A stretch of 64,000 bases of DNA from CAYSGL01 sp964520985 (lineage in GTDB: Bacteria > Pseudomonadota > Alphaproteobacteria > Micavibrionales > Micavibrionaceae), in assembly GCA_964520985.1 (NCBI GenBank), contig CAZFPB010000001.1, positions 1,054,001 through 1,118,000 of the forward strand, read 5' to 3'. Shown one piece after another: positions 55,003 to 63,290 of the stretch. Positions within the stretch are counted from its first letter, which is position 1. Every line of letters begins with the position of its first letter. The notes beneath the pieces were generated by a model. The model worked only from the letters and a program-made list of their open reading frames with translations, ran no database searches and was not told where the DNA came from. Both the position numbers and the translations under genes were made by a program.

Positions 55003-56319
55003 TTACCGTTCGCTAAAGGCTGTTTTCATCGCCACTTGAATAGGTTTGAGCAGATAATCCAGCACGGTTTTTTCCCCCGTGATTATATCCGCCATGACGG
55101 TCATTCCCGGCACGATTATATTATTGGGGTTATTGCCGACGTAATGTTTGTCGAGCGCCACGCGGCCTTCATAATAACGATTGCCATTTTCTCCTTGAAA
55201 CGTGCTGGCCGATATCTGTTCCAGCTTTCCTTTGACAAATCCATAGCGGGAAAAATCAAAACTGCTGAATTTCACCTGAACCGGCTGACCGGGCTTGATG
55301 TGGCCAATATGCTGGGGCGGGATTTTCACCTGCACCACCAACCGCTCATCCATGGGTACGATTTCCATGAGAACCTGTCCGGGCTGCACCACCGCGCCTA
55401 TCGTGTTGAGCGCCAACCCTTTTACCAATCCTTCCGTGGGAGACTTTACTTCAAGGCGTCCCACACGGCTGCGCATCTTCTCGATCAGCTCATTGTTCTG
55501 ATCGACTTCTGCCATAACCTGATCAAGACGTTCATGCGCCTGATCGTGCTGCTGGGCGTCCAGCGATTTCAGGCGATTTTCAAACTCGGATATTTCCGAA
55601 TGCGTCACCGAAATACGGTTCTGACTCTGATTGATCGTCCCTTCTATCTCATTCAAGCGTTGTTTGGTTTCCAGATATTGTACATCGGATACATATCCTT
55701 TTTTATTCAATGCAGCGCGACGATCATGCAGATCTTTGGTAATCGCATAATTGCTTCTGGCCGTTTGTAAATCCGATTGAAGTGTTTTGATGGATCGGCG
55801 TTTCTGCACGATCTGCTCGACGATGATTTTTTGCTCTTCAGCGCGCGCCTTGATCATGCCCGCATAGAACATCAACTGGTCTTTGACCTGATCGGGATAG
55901 GATTTGGCAAATTTAGAAAAGTCGGGCTTGCGCCCCTCGGTAAAGGCGCGCAGACGCTCTTCCTGCAGCGCCAGAGACACCTGTTTGGTTTGCGCCCTGT
56001 TCAGATCATCCTCTGACCCGGCACCATCGAGAGACAGCAGCACATCACCCTTTTTCACCGTCTGGCCTTCTTCTACATGAATGGTGCGGACGATTCCGCC
56101 TTCCAGATGCTGAACAACCTGCTGATGCCCTTGCGGCGTAACTTCACCCGGGGTATGCGCCACCTCATTAATGTTGGTGAACGCGGCCCATGTGATGAAC
56201 GTCAGTATAGTGACGCTTACCAAAATCATAGTGGCCCGTACGATGGCAGGATTTACGGATTCCTCCAGCCGGATGGCTTGGGAAAGATAGCGTTTCTGCT
56301 GGTCGGATATTTTGCTCAT
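55003..56319 (-). CDS. Type I secretion membrane fusion protein (HlyD family)
   Basis: A 438-residue periplasmic adaptor anchored by one N-terminal helix (about residues 28-48). HTPGEVTPQGHQQVVQHLEG and VRTIHVEEGQTVKKGDVLLS form the first lipoyl half, a long coiled coil spans about 110-280, and LVKGLALNTIGAVVQPGQVLME plus the MDERLVVQVKIPP beta-barrel complete the HlyD fold (sections quoted are separate). It joins the ABC exporter to TolC. Its start ATG overlaps the stop of the 727-residue ABC gene by one base. Confidence 0.94.
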   Translation of the reverse strand: MSKISDQQKRYLSQAIRLEESVNPAIVRATMILVSVTILTFITWAAFTNINEVAHTPGEVTPQGHQQVVQHLEGGIVRTIHVEEGQTVKKGDVLLSLDGAGSEDDLNRAQTKQVSLALQEERLRAFTEGRKPDFSKFAKSYPDQVKDQLMFYAGMIKARAEEQKIIVEQIVQKRRSIKTLQSDLQTARSNYAITKDLHDRRAALNKKGYVSDVQYLETKQRLNEIEGTINQSQNRISVTHSEISEFENRLKSLDAQQHDQAHERLDQVMAEVDQNNELIEKMRSRVGRLEVKSPTEGLVKGLALNTIGAVVQPGQVLMEIVPMDERLVVQVKIPPQHIGHIKPGQPVQVKFSSFDFSRYGFVKGKLEQISASTFQGENGNRYYEGRVALDKHYVGNNPNNIIVPGMTVMADIITGEKTVLDYLLKPIQVAMKTAFSER

Positions 56320-58502
56320 TACGCGGCCTCCTGCTGGGATTTGTCCGGTTTGGATGGTGAGGATGATTGTATGTGCGGCATTTCACCCCGGCGCATGGTG
56401 ATGACGATATCGGCTAACCGCATAAAGTCTTCGCGGTAGGTGATCAAAAATACCGTGCGCTTGCCTTTGATCTGCGCCAGATAGTCTTTAAGATTTTTAC
56501 CCGTCGTGCCGCTCAGCAACGCATTGGGAATTTCATCGATGAGCAGGATCGGTGCCACATGCAGATAAGCCCGCGCCAGCGAAAGGCGCGATAGAAGACT
56601 GGAAGGCAACGCCTTGCTGCCATGACGCGACATCAGCGTTTGCATGCCTTCATTTAAAGCGGATACTTCCGGCCAGGCATCGGCCAGTGTCAGCGCCCGT
56701 TCGACATCCTCCTCGCTCGCCAGCGGATTGCCGATCCGCATGTTTTCTAAAATCGTACCCTGAAAGAAATCAGGTTGCTGCGGGATATAGGCTATCTGAC
56801 GGCGAAGATCGGCGGCGTCAAGCTGGCGTATATCAAATCCGTCAATCTGCACGGCGCCCGCTTCTGGCCGGTAGAGGCCCTTGATCATTTTAAGGATGCT
56901 GGTTTTGCCTGCGCCATTCTCCCCGGTAATGACCACCATATCGCCCGGACGCGTCGTAAAATGCAGGTCGCTGAAGATGCGGTCGCTGTCTTCATTATAT
57001 TTCAGATCCGCATGCACAAAACTGATGCCACCACGGATACGCGATAGTCTGGCGCGAGTTTTGGCCTCAATCGCTTCCGTATCGATATCCATCAGCTTGT
57101 TCACCTGCATGATTGAATGACGCAGCTGCTCCAGACGCGGAATCATCGTGCACAGGCTGTAAAAAGGCGTCAGTACGCGCCACACCAGGATCATGACCGC
57201 TACCAGTGCGCCCGTCGTCATCGCACCCGCCCATATCAGATGAACGCCGAACCCGACAGTTGCCACCGCAGCAATCAGCGTCAGCGCATTGGCGATGTTC
57301 TCGCCCATCATACCCAGCCAGTTGAGATGGAAATGCGCGATCATTTCCTTTCCCGACAAATCGCGGAAGCGCTCCTGCCATTTACGGGTTAACCCATAGC
57401 CCCGCACGCCGCGGATCTTTTCGAATGTTTCTAAAGTAAATTGCTGCCGCGCCGACGTCGCCTTGGCGGCCAGCCGGATCACCACCTTTACCCGCCGCTG
57501 AACGGCATAATAGAGCAGGCAAAAGGTGAGCGTCATCGCCAGTGGCACAAATACCAGTGATCCGGCAATTGCGTAAATTGCCAGAACGGACAGGACGACA
57601 AACGGCATTTCCAGCATGGAAAGAAATACAGATCCGCTGAAGAAATCTCGTACCGATTCAAATGTTTTGAGACGGGCCACCTGCGCCGAGACGGATGCCC
57701 GTTCGATCAGATGGGGGGAAAGCCCGATCAGATGCGCGAAAATCTGATTGCTGACAATATTATCCATTCGCGCGGCAAGCCAGGATAGGCCGCGCGAGCG
57801 GATACGTCGCAGGACAAACTCAAACACGATCGCCAAGCCTACCCCAACCACCAGCATCGGCAACGTACCGATAGAACCTGAAGCAATTACACGGTCATAC
57901 ACCAGCATAATGAAAAAAGGCGTCGACAGCGCCACGATATTTAAGAGCAGACCGGCAGTCATCACCTGGATAAACGTGCTTTTGAAACGGCCCAGTAAAG
58001 CCCGGAACCAGCTGTGACCCGATCCGGCGCGCATGAACGTTGAGGTTGGATTGCGGCTTTCATCATAGCGATCAAACACCCACAAAGTGCCTGCCACACC
58101 TCTCATGGATTTATGGGTGATTTCCTGCACGGTACCGTCCCGGTACAGCGCACTGGCATCTCCCGCCTCTTCCAGCAGGACAATCGGCTCATTATTCTGG
58201 GTGACAAACAGGCAGGGATACAAACGCGCATCAATCTGATCCATCAGAACAGGCGTTGAGCGCGCGTAATATCCCAGATTGGCAAAACAGTTAAGAACAT
58301 CCAGTTGATCGAACTCGCGCGCTCGATACGGTAACGCTTCCAACAGACGATACGTCTTACAATTCGGTTCCAGTGCCAGAACCAATGCACACAGAGCGCT
58401 TTCCCAATCATTATCCGGCTGAAAATTGATATGTCCGGCCTGGGACATGACCTGCATCATGTCACCGATCGGATTAGCAGGAAGGGTGGCGGCAAGGCTC
58501 AT
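56319..58502 (-). CDS. Type I secretion ABC transporter with C39-like N-domain and divergent ATPase motifs
   Basis: A 727-residue half-transporter. The N-terminal 150 residues look like the degenerate C39-peptidase-like domain of RTX exporters (no catalytic Cys-His pair is apparent). Five to six membrane helices follow (about 170-450) with the T1SS landmark FFIMLVYDRVIASGSIGTLP. The ATPase domain has an intact Walker A (GENGAGKT, 527-534), Q-loop (IPQQPDFF) and Walker B with Glu (LLIDEIP, 653-659), but the LSGGQ signature reads LPSSLLS (632-638) and the switch His is Tyr689 (LITYRED). It overlaps the companion ABC gene by 4 bases and probably forms a heterodimer with it. Confidence 0.9.
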   Translation of the reverse strand: MSLAATLPANPIGDMMQVMSQAGHINFQPDNDWESALCALVLALEPNCKTYRLLEALPYRAREFDQLDVLNCFANLGYYARSTPVLMDQIDARLYPCLFVTQNNEPIVLLEEAGDASALYRDGTVQEITHKSMRGVAGTLWVFDRYDESRNPTSTFMRAGSGHSWFRALLGRFKSTFIQVMTAGLLLNIVALSTPFFIMLVYDRVIASGSIGTLPMLVVGVGLAIVFEFVLRRIRSRGLSWLAARMDNIVSNQIFAHLIGLSPHLIERASVSAQVARLKTFESVRDFFSGSVFLSMLEMPFVVLSVLAIYAIAGSLVFVPLAMTLTFCLLYYAVQRRVKVVIRLAAKATSARQQFTLETFEKIRGVRGYGLTRKWQERFRDLSGKEMIAHFHLNWLGMMGENIANALTLIAAVATVGFGVHLIWAGAMTTGALVAVMILVWRVLTPFYSLCTMIPRLEQLRHSIMQVNKLMDIDTEAIEAKTRARLSRIRGGISFVHADLKYNEDSDRIFSDLHFTTRPGDMVVITGENGAGKTSILKMIKGLYRPEAGAVQIDGFDIRQLDAADLRRQIAYIPQQPDFFQGTILENMRIGNPLASEEDVERALTLADAWPEVSALNEGMQTLMSRHGSKALPSSLLSRLSLARAYLHVAPILLIDEIPNALLSGTTGKNLKDYLAQIKGKRTVFLITYREDFMRLADIVITMRRGEMPHIQSSSPSKPDKSQQEAA

Positions 58503-60208
58503 AGCGTGATCTCCCGGTTTGAGGCAATATGACCCATGGTGTGTCCATCTTGCGTTTCAATCAGGCGACCATTTTGCAGCACATAGGATTTTTCCGTCAG
58601 ACCGCGCAAATTATGATCATCCGATATAATGATCATCGCCACTTTACTGCTGAGGCGGGCCAGCAGCGTATAGACAAGGTTATAGCCTTCGCGGTCGAGC
58701 GCCCGGTCGGCATCATCGAATAGGATAATGCGCGGCTTGGGTGCCAGCACTCGCACCATGGCTATGCGCTGCTTCAATCCCGGCGGCACGTTATCGGTAT
58801 TGTTACCGCTTAAAAACGTATCGAGACCGGACGGCAGCTTGGCAATATCGCTGTCAACTTTCAAAAGTCCTGCGATTTCACGCACCTGATGTTCATTGAT
58901 CTGCCCGAAGCAAGTCAGATTATCGCGGATGGTACCGCGAAAAATCAGACCGTCTGTCTGAATATACCCGACATGCTCGACAATTTTTTCGGGCTGGTAG
59001 CTCAGAATATTATGGCCATCGACTATCACTTCGCCGCGCGTTGCGGGATACAGGCCACTGATGATTTCCAGGAAAGTCGTCTTTCCGGCGCCGTGGGCGG
59101 CCTGCAAAAGAATGCTGTCACCGCGGTTTAACGTAAGATTGATGTCTTCAAAAAGCCAAGGTTTGTCCGCTGCATGACGAAACGCGATGTTTCTCAAACT
59201 TAACGTGCCTTCCCGCTCAGGCTTCAGGCGGATATTCTGGATCTGAGCATGCTGGGGGGCATCGAACAGCGTTTCGACTTTTTCGCGCGCAAGACTGTAA
59301 TCCTGATATTTTGCCCAAAGTGAGAGAACCCTCTGGATTGGTTGAAGCATCCGTCCGGACAGGAGTACGGTCGCAATCAGCGCGCCAGTGGTAATGGATC
59401 CACCCAGAACGAACAACGCTCCGATGGAGATGACCGCAGCGACCATTAAGTGCGCAAAAACGGCACCTGCATTAAATGTCGAGGCCGTGGCTTCTGTCAC
59501 TCTATGATTGGCAAAGGTTGACGCCTCTTCCAGTGTTTCATAGCGCCGCGCGAAAATATTCTCGAGCGCGAATGATTTCAGGGTATGAACGCCCTCCAGC
59601 CCTTCGATGAGAAAGTTATACCGTTGATCATCCGTTTCATCGCGCTTCTTGAGCGCCGCGCGAAGTTTTTGTCCTTGCGATAAGGAAACGACGGTGAAAA
59701 TCATCAACACGCCCGCCGGCACAAACGCCAGGGGCCCGGCGATATAAATAATCAGCCCCAAAAACAACGGCACGAAAATCAGCTCGAATAGCGTGGTGAG
59801 GGAGTAGCCGTTGTAAAAATCCTTCAACTTGCCAATAGCCGTCATTCGGTTCAGGTTTTCCCCTACTCCATACGGGCCAAGATGCGATAAATCGGATTGC
59901 AGGATGTGTTTCATCGCGGCGCAGGACAGACGGTGCTCGTAAGCCGCCCCGGCCCAACCCAGTGCATAGGAACGGGTCAGACGCAGAGCGGCTTCGAGTG
60001 TAACGGCCAGGGTAACGCCGGCAATAAGGATGGGGAGAGTGCCGGACCCCTGACTGGGAAGAATGCGATCATAGACTTGCAGCGTCATGATCGGTAACGC
60101 CAGCGATAGAATATTGATTGCCAGCGTCGTGAGCAATAAGCTGCCTCTTTCAATGCTAAATCCTTTTGGTTTTAGTGTATCGCGTGTTGCTGCCCCTGCT
60201 ACGCTCAT
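58499..60208 (-). CDS. Type I secretion ABC transporter, second subunit with divergent ATPase motifs
   Basis: A 569-residue half-transporter without an N-domain: membrane region about 20-300 (IMTLQVYDRILPSQGSGTLP is the T1SS landmark), then the ATPase. Walker A is present (AHGAGKTT, 371-378). The signature reads VPPGLKQ (474-480) instead of LSGGQ, Walker B reads ILFDDAD with Asp in place of the catalytic Glu, and the H-loop region reads IISDDHNL with Asp where the switch His is expected. Pairing with the 727-residue subunit is inferred from adjacency, 4-base overlap and the different domain make-up. It overlaps the repeat-protein gene by 4 bases. Confidence 0.9.
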   Translation of the reverse strand: MSVAGAATRDTLKPKGFSIERGSLLLTTLAINILSLALPIMTLQVYDRILPSQGSGTLPILIAGVTLAVTLEAALRLTRSYALGWAGAAYEHRLSCAAMKHILQSDLSHLGPYGVGENLNRMTAIGKLKDFYNGYSLTTLFELIFVPLFLGLIIYIAGPLAFVPAGVLMIFTVVSLSQGQKLRAALKKRDETDDQRYNFLIEGLEGVHTLKSFALENIFARRYETLEEASTFANHRVTEATASTFNAGAVFAHLMVAAVISIGALFVLGGSITTGALIATVLLSGRMLQPIQRVLSLWAKYQDYSLAREKVETLFDAPQHAQIQNIRLKPEREGTLSLRNIAFRHAADKPWLFEDINLTLNRGDSILLQAAHGAGKTTFLEIISGLYPATRGEVIVDGHNILSYQPEKIVEHVGYIQTDGLIFRGTIRDNLTCFGQINEHQVREIAGLLKVDSDIAKLPSGLDTFLSGNNTDNVPPGLKQRIAMVRVLAPKPRIILFDDADRALDREGYNLVYTLLARLSSKVAMIIISDDHNLRGLTEKSYVLQNGRLIETQDGHTMGHIASNREITL

Positions 60209-62457
60209 CCGAATAATCCTCCCCCTAGATGTCCGCCGAATAATCCGCCGCCTGCGGACTCACTCCCGCCGCCAAGCAACCCGCCCAGACCCTCGGCAAT
60301 ATCGCCGATGGGAGCTGGCAGCAGGCCGCCGAGCCCATGATCGCCCTGATCGCCGAATAGCTCTCCGATATCGGGCAGAACATTTTCCGTCCAGGCCAGC
60401 AGGTCAGAACCACCGCCAGTGCCTTCCAGCAAATCGGCAACGCCGCCGTCTGTTGTATCGGCATGCAGCAGATCCAGTGCGCCGTTTAGGTCTAGATCGA
60501 TATCGCCAAGAATCTGCTCGACCGGATCGAGCGGTACATCGATAAAATCTATTTCAACAATATCCATGCTGAGTAATCCGACATCGAGATCCAGATCGAC
60601 ATCGGTATCGCCCGCGTTATTATCGGTCTCATTACTCCCCAGCATATCGAGCGCGATATTGCTGGCGACTTCAATGTCGCCTGTCAACGGTTCCAGCGGG
60701 TCGAGCGCTTCGCTGATATCAAGATCAGGCAAAGCATGGTCCAGCAATCCGATGTCGGTATTCACCGTCAGATCAGGCGCTGTTCCACCATCGCCGCCCA
60801 AATCACCAAGCGCACCGGTGATATCCCCCAGATCAATATCGAGATCCAGATCGCCGGTGAGTTTCTCCAGCGGATCAAGCGGAATATCCAGGACATCCAA
60901 AGGCAGATCGGCTACGCCAAGATCGAGTGTCAGATCGCTATCACCTGCGCCATTATCCGTGCCTTGCGGATTAAACAGATCCAATCCGAGTTCCGACACA
61001 GGGTTAATTTCACCGATATCCGGCAATAAACCATCAGCTATAGCACCTACCTGATCACCGAGAGTTGCGATCAGCGAATTTCCGCCGCTGCCGCCGGCAA
61101 AATTATCGATGAGACCGTCTGCAACATCACTCAGAAGATTGGTTGCCGCACCGATATCAAGATCGATATCACCCAGTATCTGTTCAACCGGATCGAGTGG
61201 AACAGCGAGACCACCGCCGAGTAGTGTGCCGTCAAGCGCACCAATCCCCAGATCAAGCGTCAGGTCCGTGTCTCCGGCGGCATTGTCGATGCCAGTGTTA
61301 TTAAATAGATCAAGACCGACATCCGCCACAATATCGACATCCCCCAGAAGGTCTTCAACCGGGTTTAAAATGATGTCGGTAACACCATTTATAAGAGGCA
61401 GTTCGCCCAGCATTGTATTCAACCCAAGGCCAATATCAGTATCGCCCGGCGCATGATGATGATTGCCCTGTTCAAGCAAACTGAAAATTGAATGCACTTC
61501 ACCCAGAATGAGACCGTCCAGATCGACGATTGGTTCCAGCAAATCCGTCACCGGACTTAAATCGATTACCTGATCTATCAGGCTGGTTATCGTGTCCCCG
61601 GACAGCAGGTCTAGATCCAGATCGGTAATATTTGACAAGATCGCATCAAGCTGTAGCGTCAATCCGCCGCCACCGTTCAGCGTATTGAAAATATTTTCAA
61701 TCAGCGTCTGGGTAATATCAGTCACATTGGTGATGGTCGTGGTAATCAGATTGGTGACGTCGCCGAGGTCAATCAGGGTAAAATCTCCCAGATCGATAAT
61801 GACATCACCCAGATTAATGATTTCGGTCAGATTGATCAGCTCGGTATTATGAATGATCGTATCGCCGCCACCTGTACCGTCTTGACCGTTGCTGCCGTTC
61901 GAACCATTACTGCCATTCAGACCCGGCGTAGCACTGGCACCGTCGATACCGCTTGTGCCGCTCGTTCCATTGACGGATGTCGAGAGGCCAGAACTTCCAT
62001 TTTGAAAAGCCGTCGTTAGCGCACTAATAGAACTGGAATTAGCACTGGCAGAACCTGGGAAAGAAGAAATGTCTGAAAAACCGTTATCACCGGCTCCGTC
62101 CGAGGGGGCATCCATGCCGCTCAGGCCATGACCACCATAGGAAAGCTGATTCCCTGAAGACACGATTGACGAAGCGAATCCGGTTGCCGCCGCCATGCCA
62201 GTGTCAAAGAAAACCCCTTCCCCTGCCAGGCTGAATGGGTTGCTGGCCAGCATCATGTTATTTGATTGGCCCGCCTGCATCATCAGAAAGTTGAGATTGC
62301 CCGATCCGAACATGTTTTCCGTGCCGCCATCGAGATCTTCAGCGACATACTGGTCAGCATCAAGTTTCGATGCGGGAATAACAATGGGTGACAACAATGA
62401 ATCCATATTCTGCTGAAGAACAGTTTGGGTTAGTAAGACGCCTGAATTATTCTGCAT
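60205..62457 (-). CDS. Large acidic repeat protein, putative type I secretion substrate
   Basis: 750 residues from the ATG at 62457, which has GAGGGG 9 bases upstream; an ATG at 62538 would give 777 but has no ribosome site. No cysteine, no classical signal peptide, and strongly acidic with Gly, Asp and Leu dominant, as in many T1SS substrates. Order: polar N-terminus; a low-complexity Ser/Gly region; a collagen-like Gly-X-Y stretch (about 164-196); an Ile/Leu/Asp/Asn-rich region with NLGDVIIDLGDFTLIDLGD; then about 57-residue repeats (337-650); and a Gly-rich end closing in GGGLFG. First gene of the operon with the exporter. I know no named family for it. Surface or extracellular location is inferred. 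Confidence 0.8.
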   Translation of the reverse strand: MQNNSGVLLTQTVLQQNMDSLLSPIVIPASKLDADQYVAEDLDGGTENMFGSGNLNFLMMQAGQSNNMMLASNPFSLAGEGVFFDTGMAAATGFASSIVSSGNQLSYGGHGLSGMDAPSDGAGDNGFSDISSFPGSASANSSSISALTTAFQNGSSGLSTSVNGTSGTSGIDGASATPGLNGSNGSNGSNGQDGTGGGDTIIHNTELINLTEIINLGDVIIDLGDFTLIDLGDVTNLITTTITNVTDITQTLIENIFNTLNGGGGLTLQLDAILSNITDLDLDLLSGDTITSLIDQVIDLSPVTDLLEPIVDLDGLILGEVHSIFSLLEQGNHHHAPGDTDIGLGLNTMLGELPLINGVTDIILNPVEDLLGDVDIVADVGLDLFNNTGIDNAAGDTDLTLDLGIGALDGTLLGGGLAVPLDPVEQILGDIDLDIGAATNLLSDVADGLIDNFAGGSGGNSLIATLGDQVGAIADGLLPDIGEINPVSELGLDLFNPQGTDNGAGDSDLTLDLGVADLPLDVLDIPLDPLEKLTGDLDLDIDLGDITGALGDLGGDGGTAPDLTVNTDIGLLDHALPDLDISEALDPLEPLTGDIEVASNIALDMLGSNETDNNAGDTDVDLDLDVGLLSMDIVEIDFIDVPLDPVEQILGDIDLDLNGALDLLHADTTDGGVADLLEGTGGGSDLLAWTENVLPDIGELFGDQGDHGLGGLLPAPIGDIAEGLGGLLGGGSESAGGGLFGGHLGGGLFG
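60469..61449 (-). repeat. Tandem approximately 57-residue protein repeats in the secreted protein
   Basis: Two alternating motifs recur. LxPxExLxGD occurs with first codons at about 61368, 61197, 60879, 60705 and 60531 (spacings 57, 106, 58 and 58 residues). DNxAGDxDLTLDLG-type segments recur three times at 110-111 residues, and a fourth, degenerate PGDTD copy lies 57 residues before the first. The DNA copies are diverged, so the repeat is old or under selection at protein level. Confidence 0.8.
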
Positions 62458-62603
62458 GGTGTTGATCCCCTCATGCAATGACTGGTTACGAGTGTGTTCC
62501 AGTGTACCAACTAAAAGTTGGGGCATGATTGATTTCATGTTTCAGTATTGTTACGGCATGAATTTTTATATGTCGGCAAGAAACAATTTGGTCAATAAAC
62601 ACG

Positions 62604-63290
62604 ATGCAACCAAGAATTCTCGTAGTCGATGACGATAAAAGCGACCGGCTTTTCGCCAGAAAAGCGCTGGAAAAACAAGATTATTTTATCTTTGAGGCCA
62701 TTAACGGCAAAAGACTCACCGAAATACTCAAGGAATATACGGTTGATCTTATCTTGCTGGATTTAAAACTGCCGGGGGAAGACGGATTAAGCCTTATCAG
62801 CACGATCCGCCATAAAACCAATGCGCCGATCATTATCGTCAGCGGCCTTCAAACGGTGTCCGACAAAAAAATCAGCCTTGATAATGGAGCAGATGATTAC
62901 ATCACCAAACCGTTTTTTGCCGAAGAACTTCAGGCTCGCATCAAAGCCAATCTAAGGCGCTATCATGACAACAGAGATGCGTCTCCATCGGGCCATGTCA
63001 TTCAATTCGGTGAGTGGACACTCAATCGTACCTTGTTCGATGCGTTTCATGTGCGCGGGCATCCCGCCAACCTGACGATACAAGAATTTAAAGTGCTGGA
63101 GCGGTTGATCTTGGCGCAGGGGCGCGTTCTGACGCGCGCCGATCTATCCGATACACCCTGCCGGAGGGGCGTTGATGTGCAGATCACCCGCATTCGCAAA
63201 AAGCTGGGACTGAACGACCCGATTAAAACCGTGCGCGGCATCGGATACCGCCTTGATGGACCCATTCAATTTTTAGAGCAGGAGAGATAA
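62604..63290 (+). CDS. OmpR-family response regulator transcription factor
   Basis: A 228-residue DNA-binding regulator. The receiver has the acidic patch in VVDDDKSD, phospho-acceptor Asp53 in LLDLKLPGEDG, and Lys in ITKPFFAEEL. The C-terminal winged helix (about 130-222) shows LTIQEFKVLERLILAQGRVL and VDVQITRIRKKLG; the loop between recognition helix and its predecessor (SDTPCRRG) is a few residues shorter than usual. It is divergent from the secreted repeat protein across 146 bases from the chosen start, and precedes the TolC gene with no gap, so it probably regulates this secretion locus. Confidence 0.92.
   Translation: MQPRILVVDDDKSDRLFARKALEKQDYFIFEAINGKRLTEILKEYTVDLILLDLKLPGEDGLSLISTIRHKTNAPIIIVSGLQTVSDKKISLDNGADDYITKPFFAEELQARIKANLRRYHDNRDASPSGHVIQFGEWTLNRTLFDAFHVRGHPANLTIQEFKVLERLILAQGRVLTRADLSDTPCRRGVDVQITRIRKKLGLNDPIKTVRGIGYRLDGPIQFLEQER

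Noticed and set aside
60419..61054. 211-residue Ser/Arg/Pro-rich open frame on the plus strand across the repeat region
   Set aside because: It is the mirror of the Asp/Leu/Gly repeats of the secreted protein; no ribosome site or domain.
60469..61449. CRISPR-like direct repeats
   Set aside because: The similarity is protein-level, the DNA copies are diverged, and spacing (about 170 bases) and lengths do not fit repeats and spacers.
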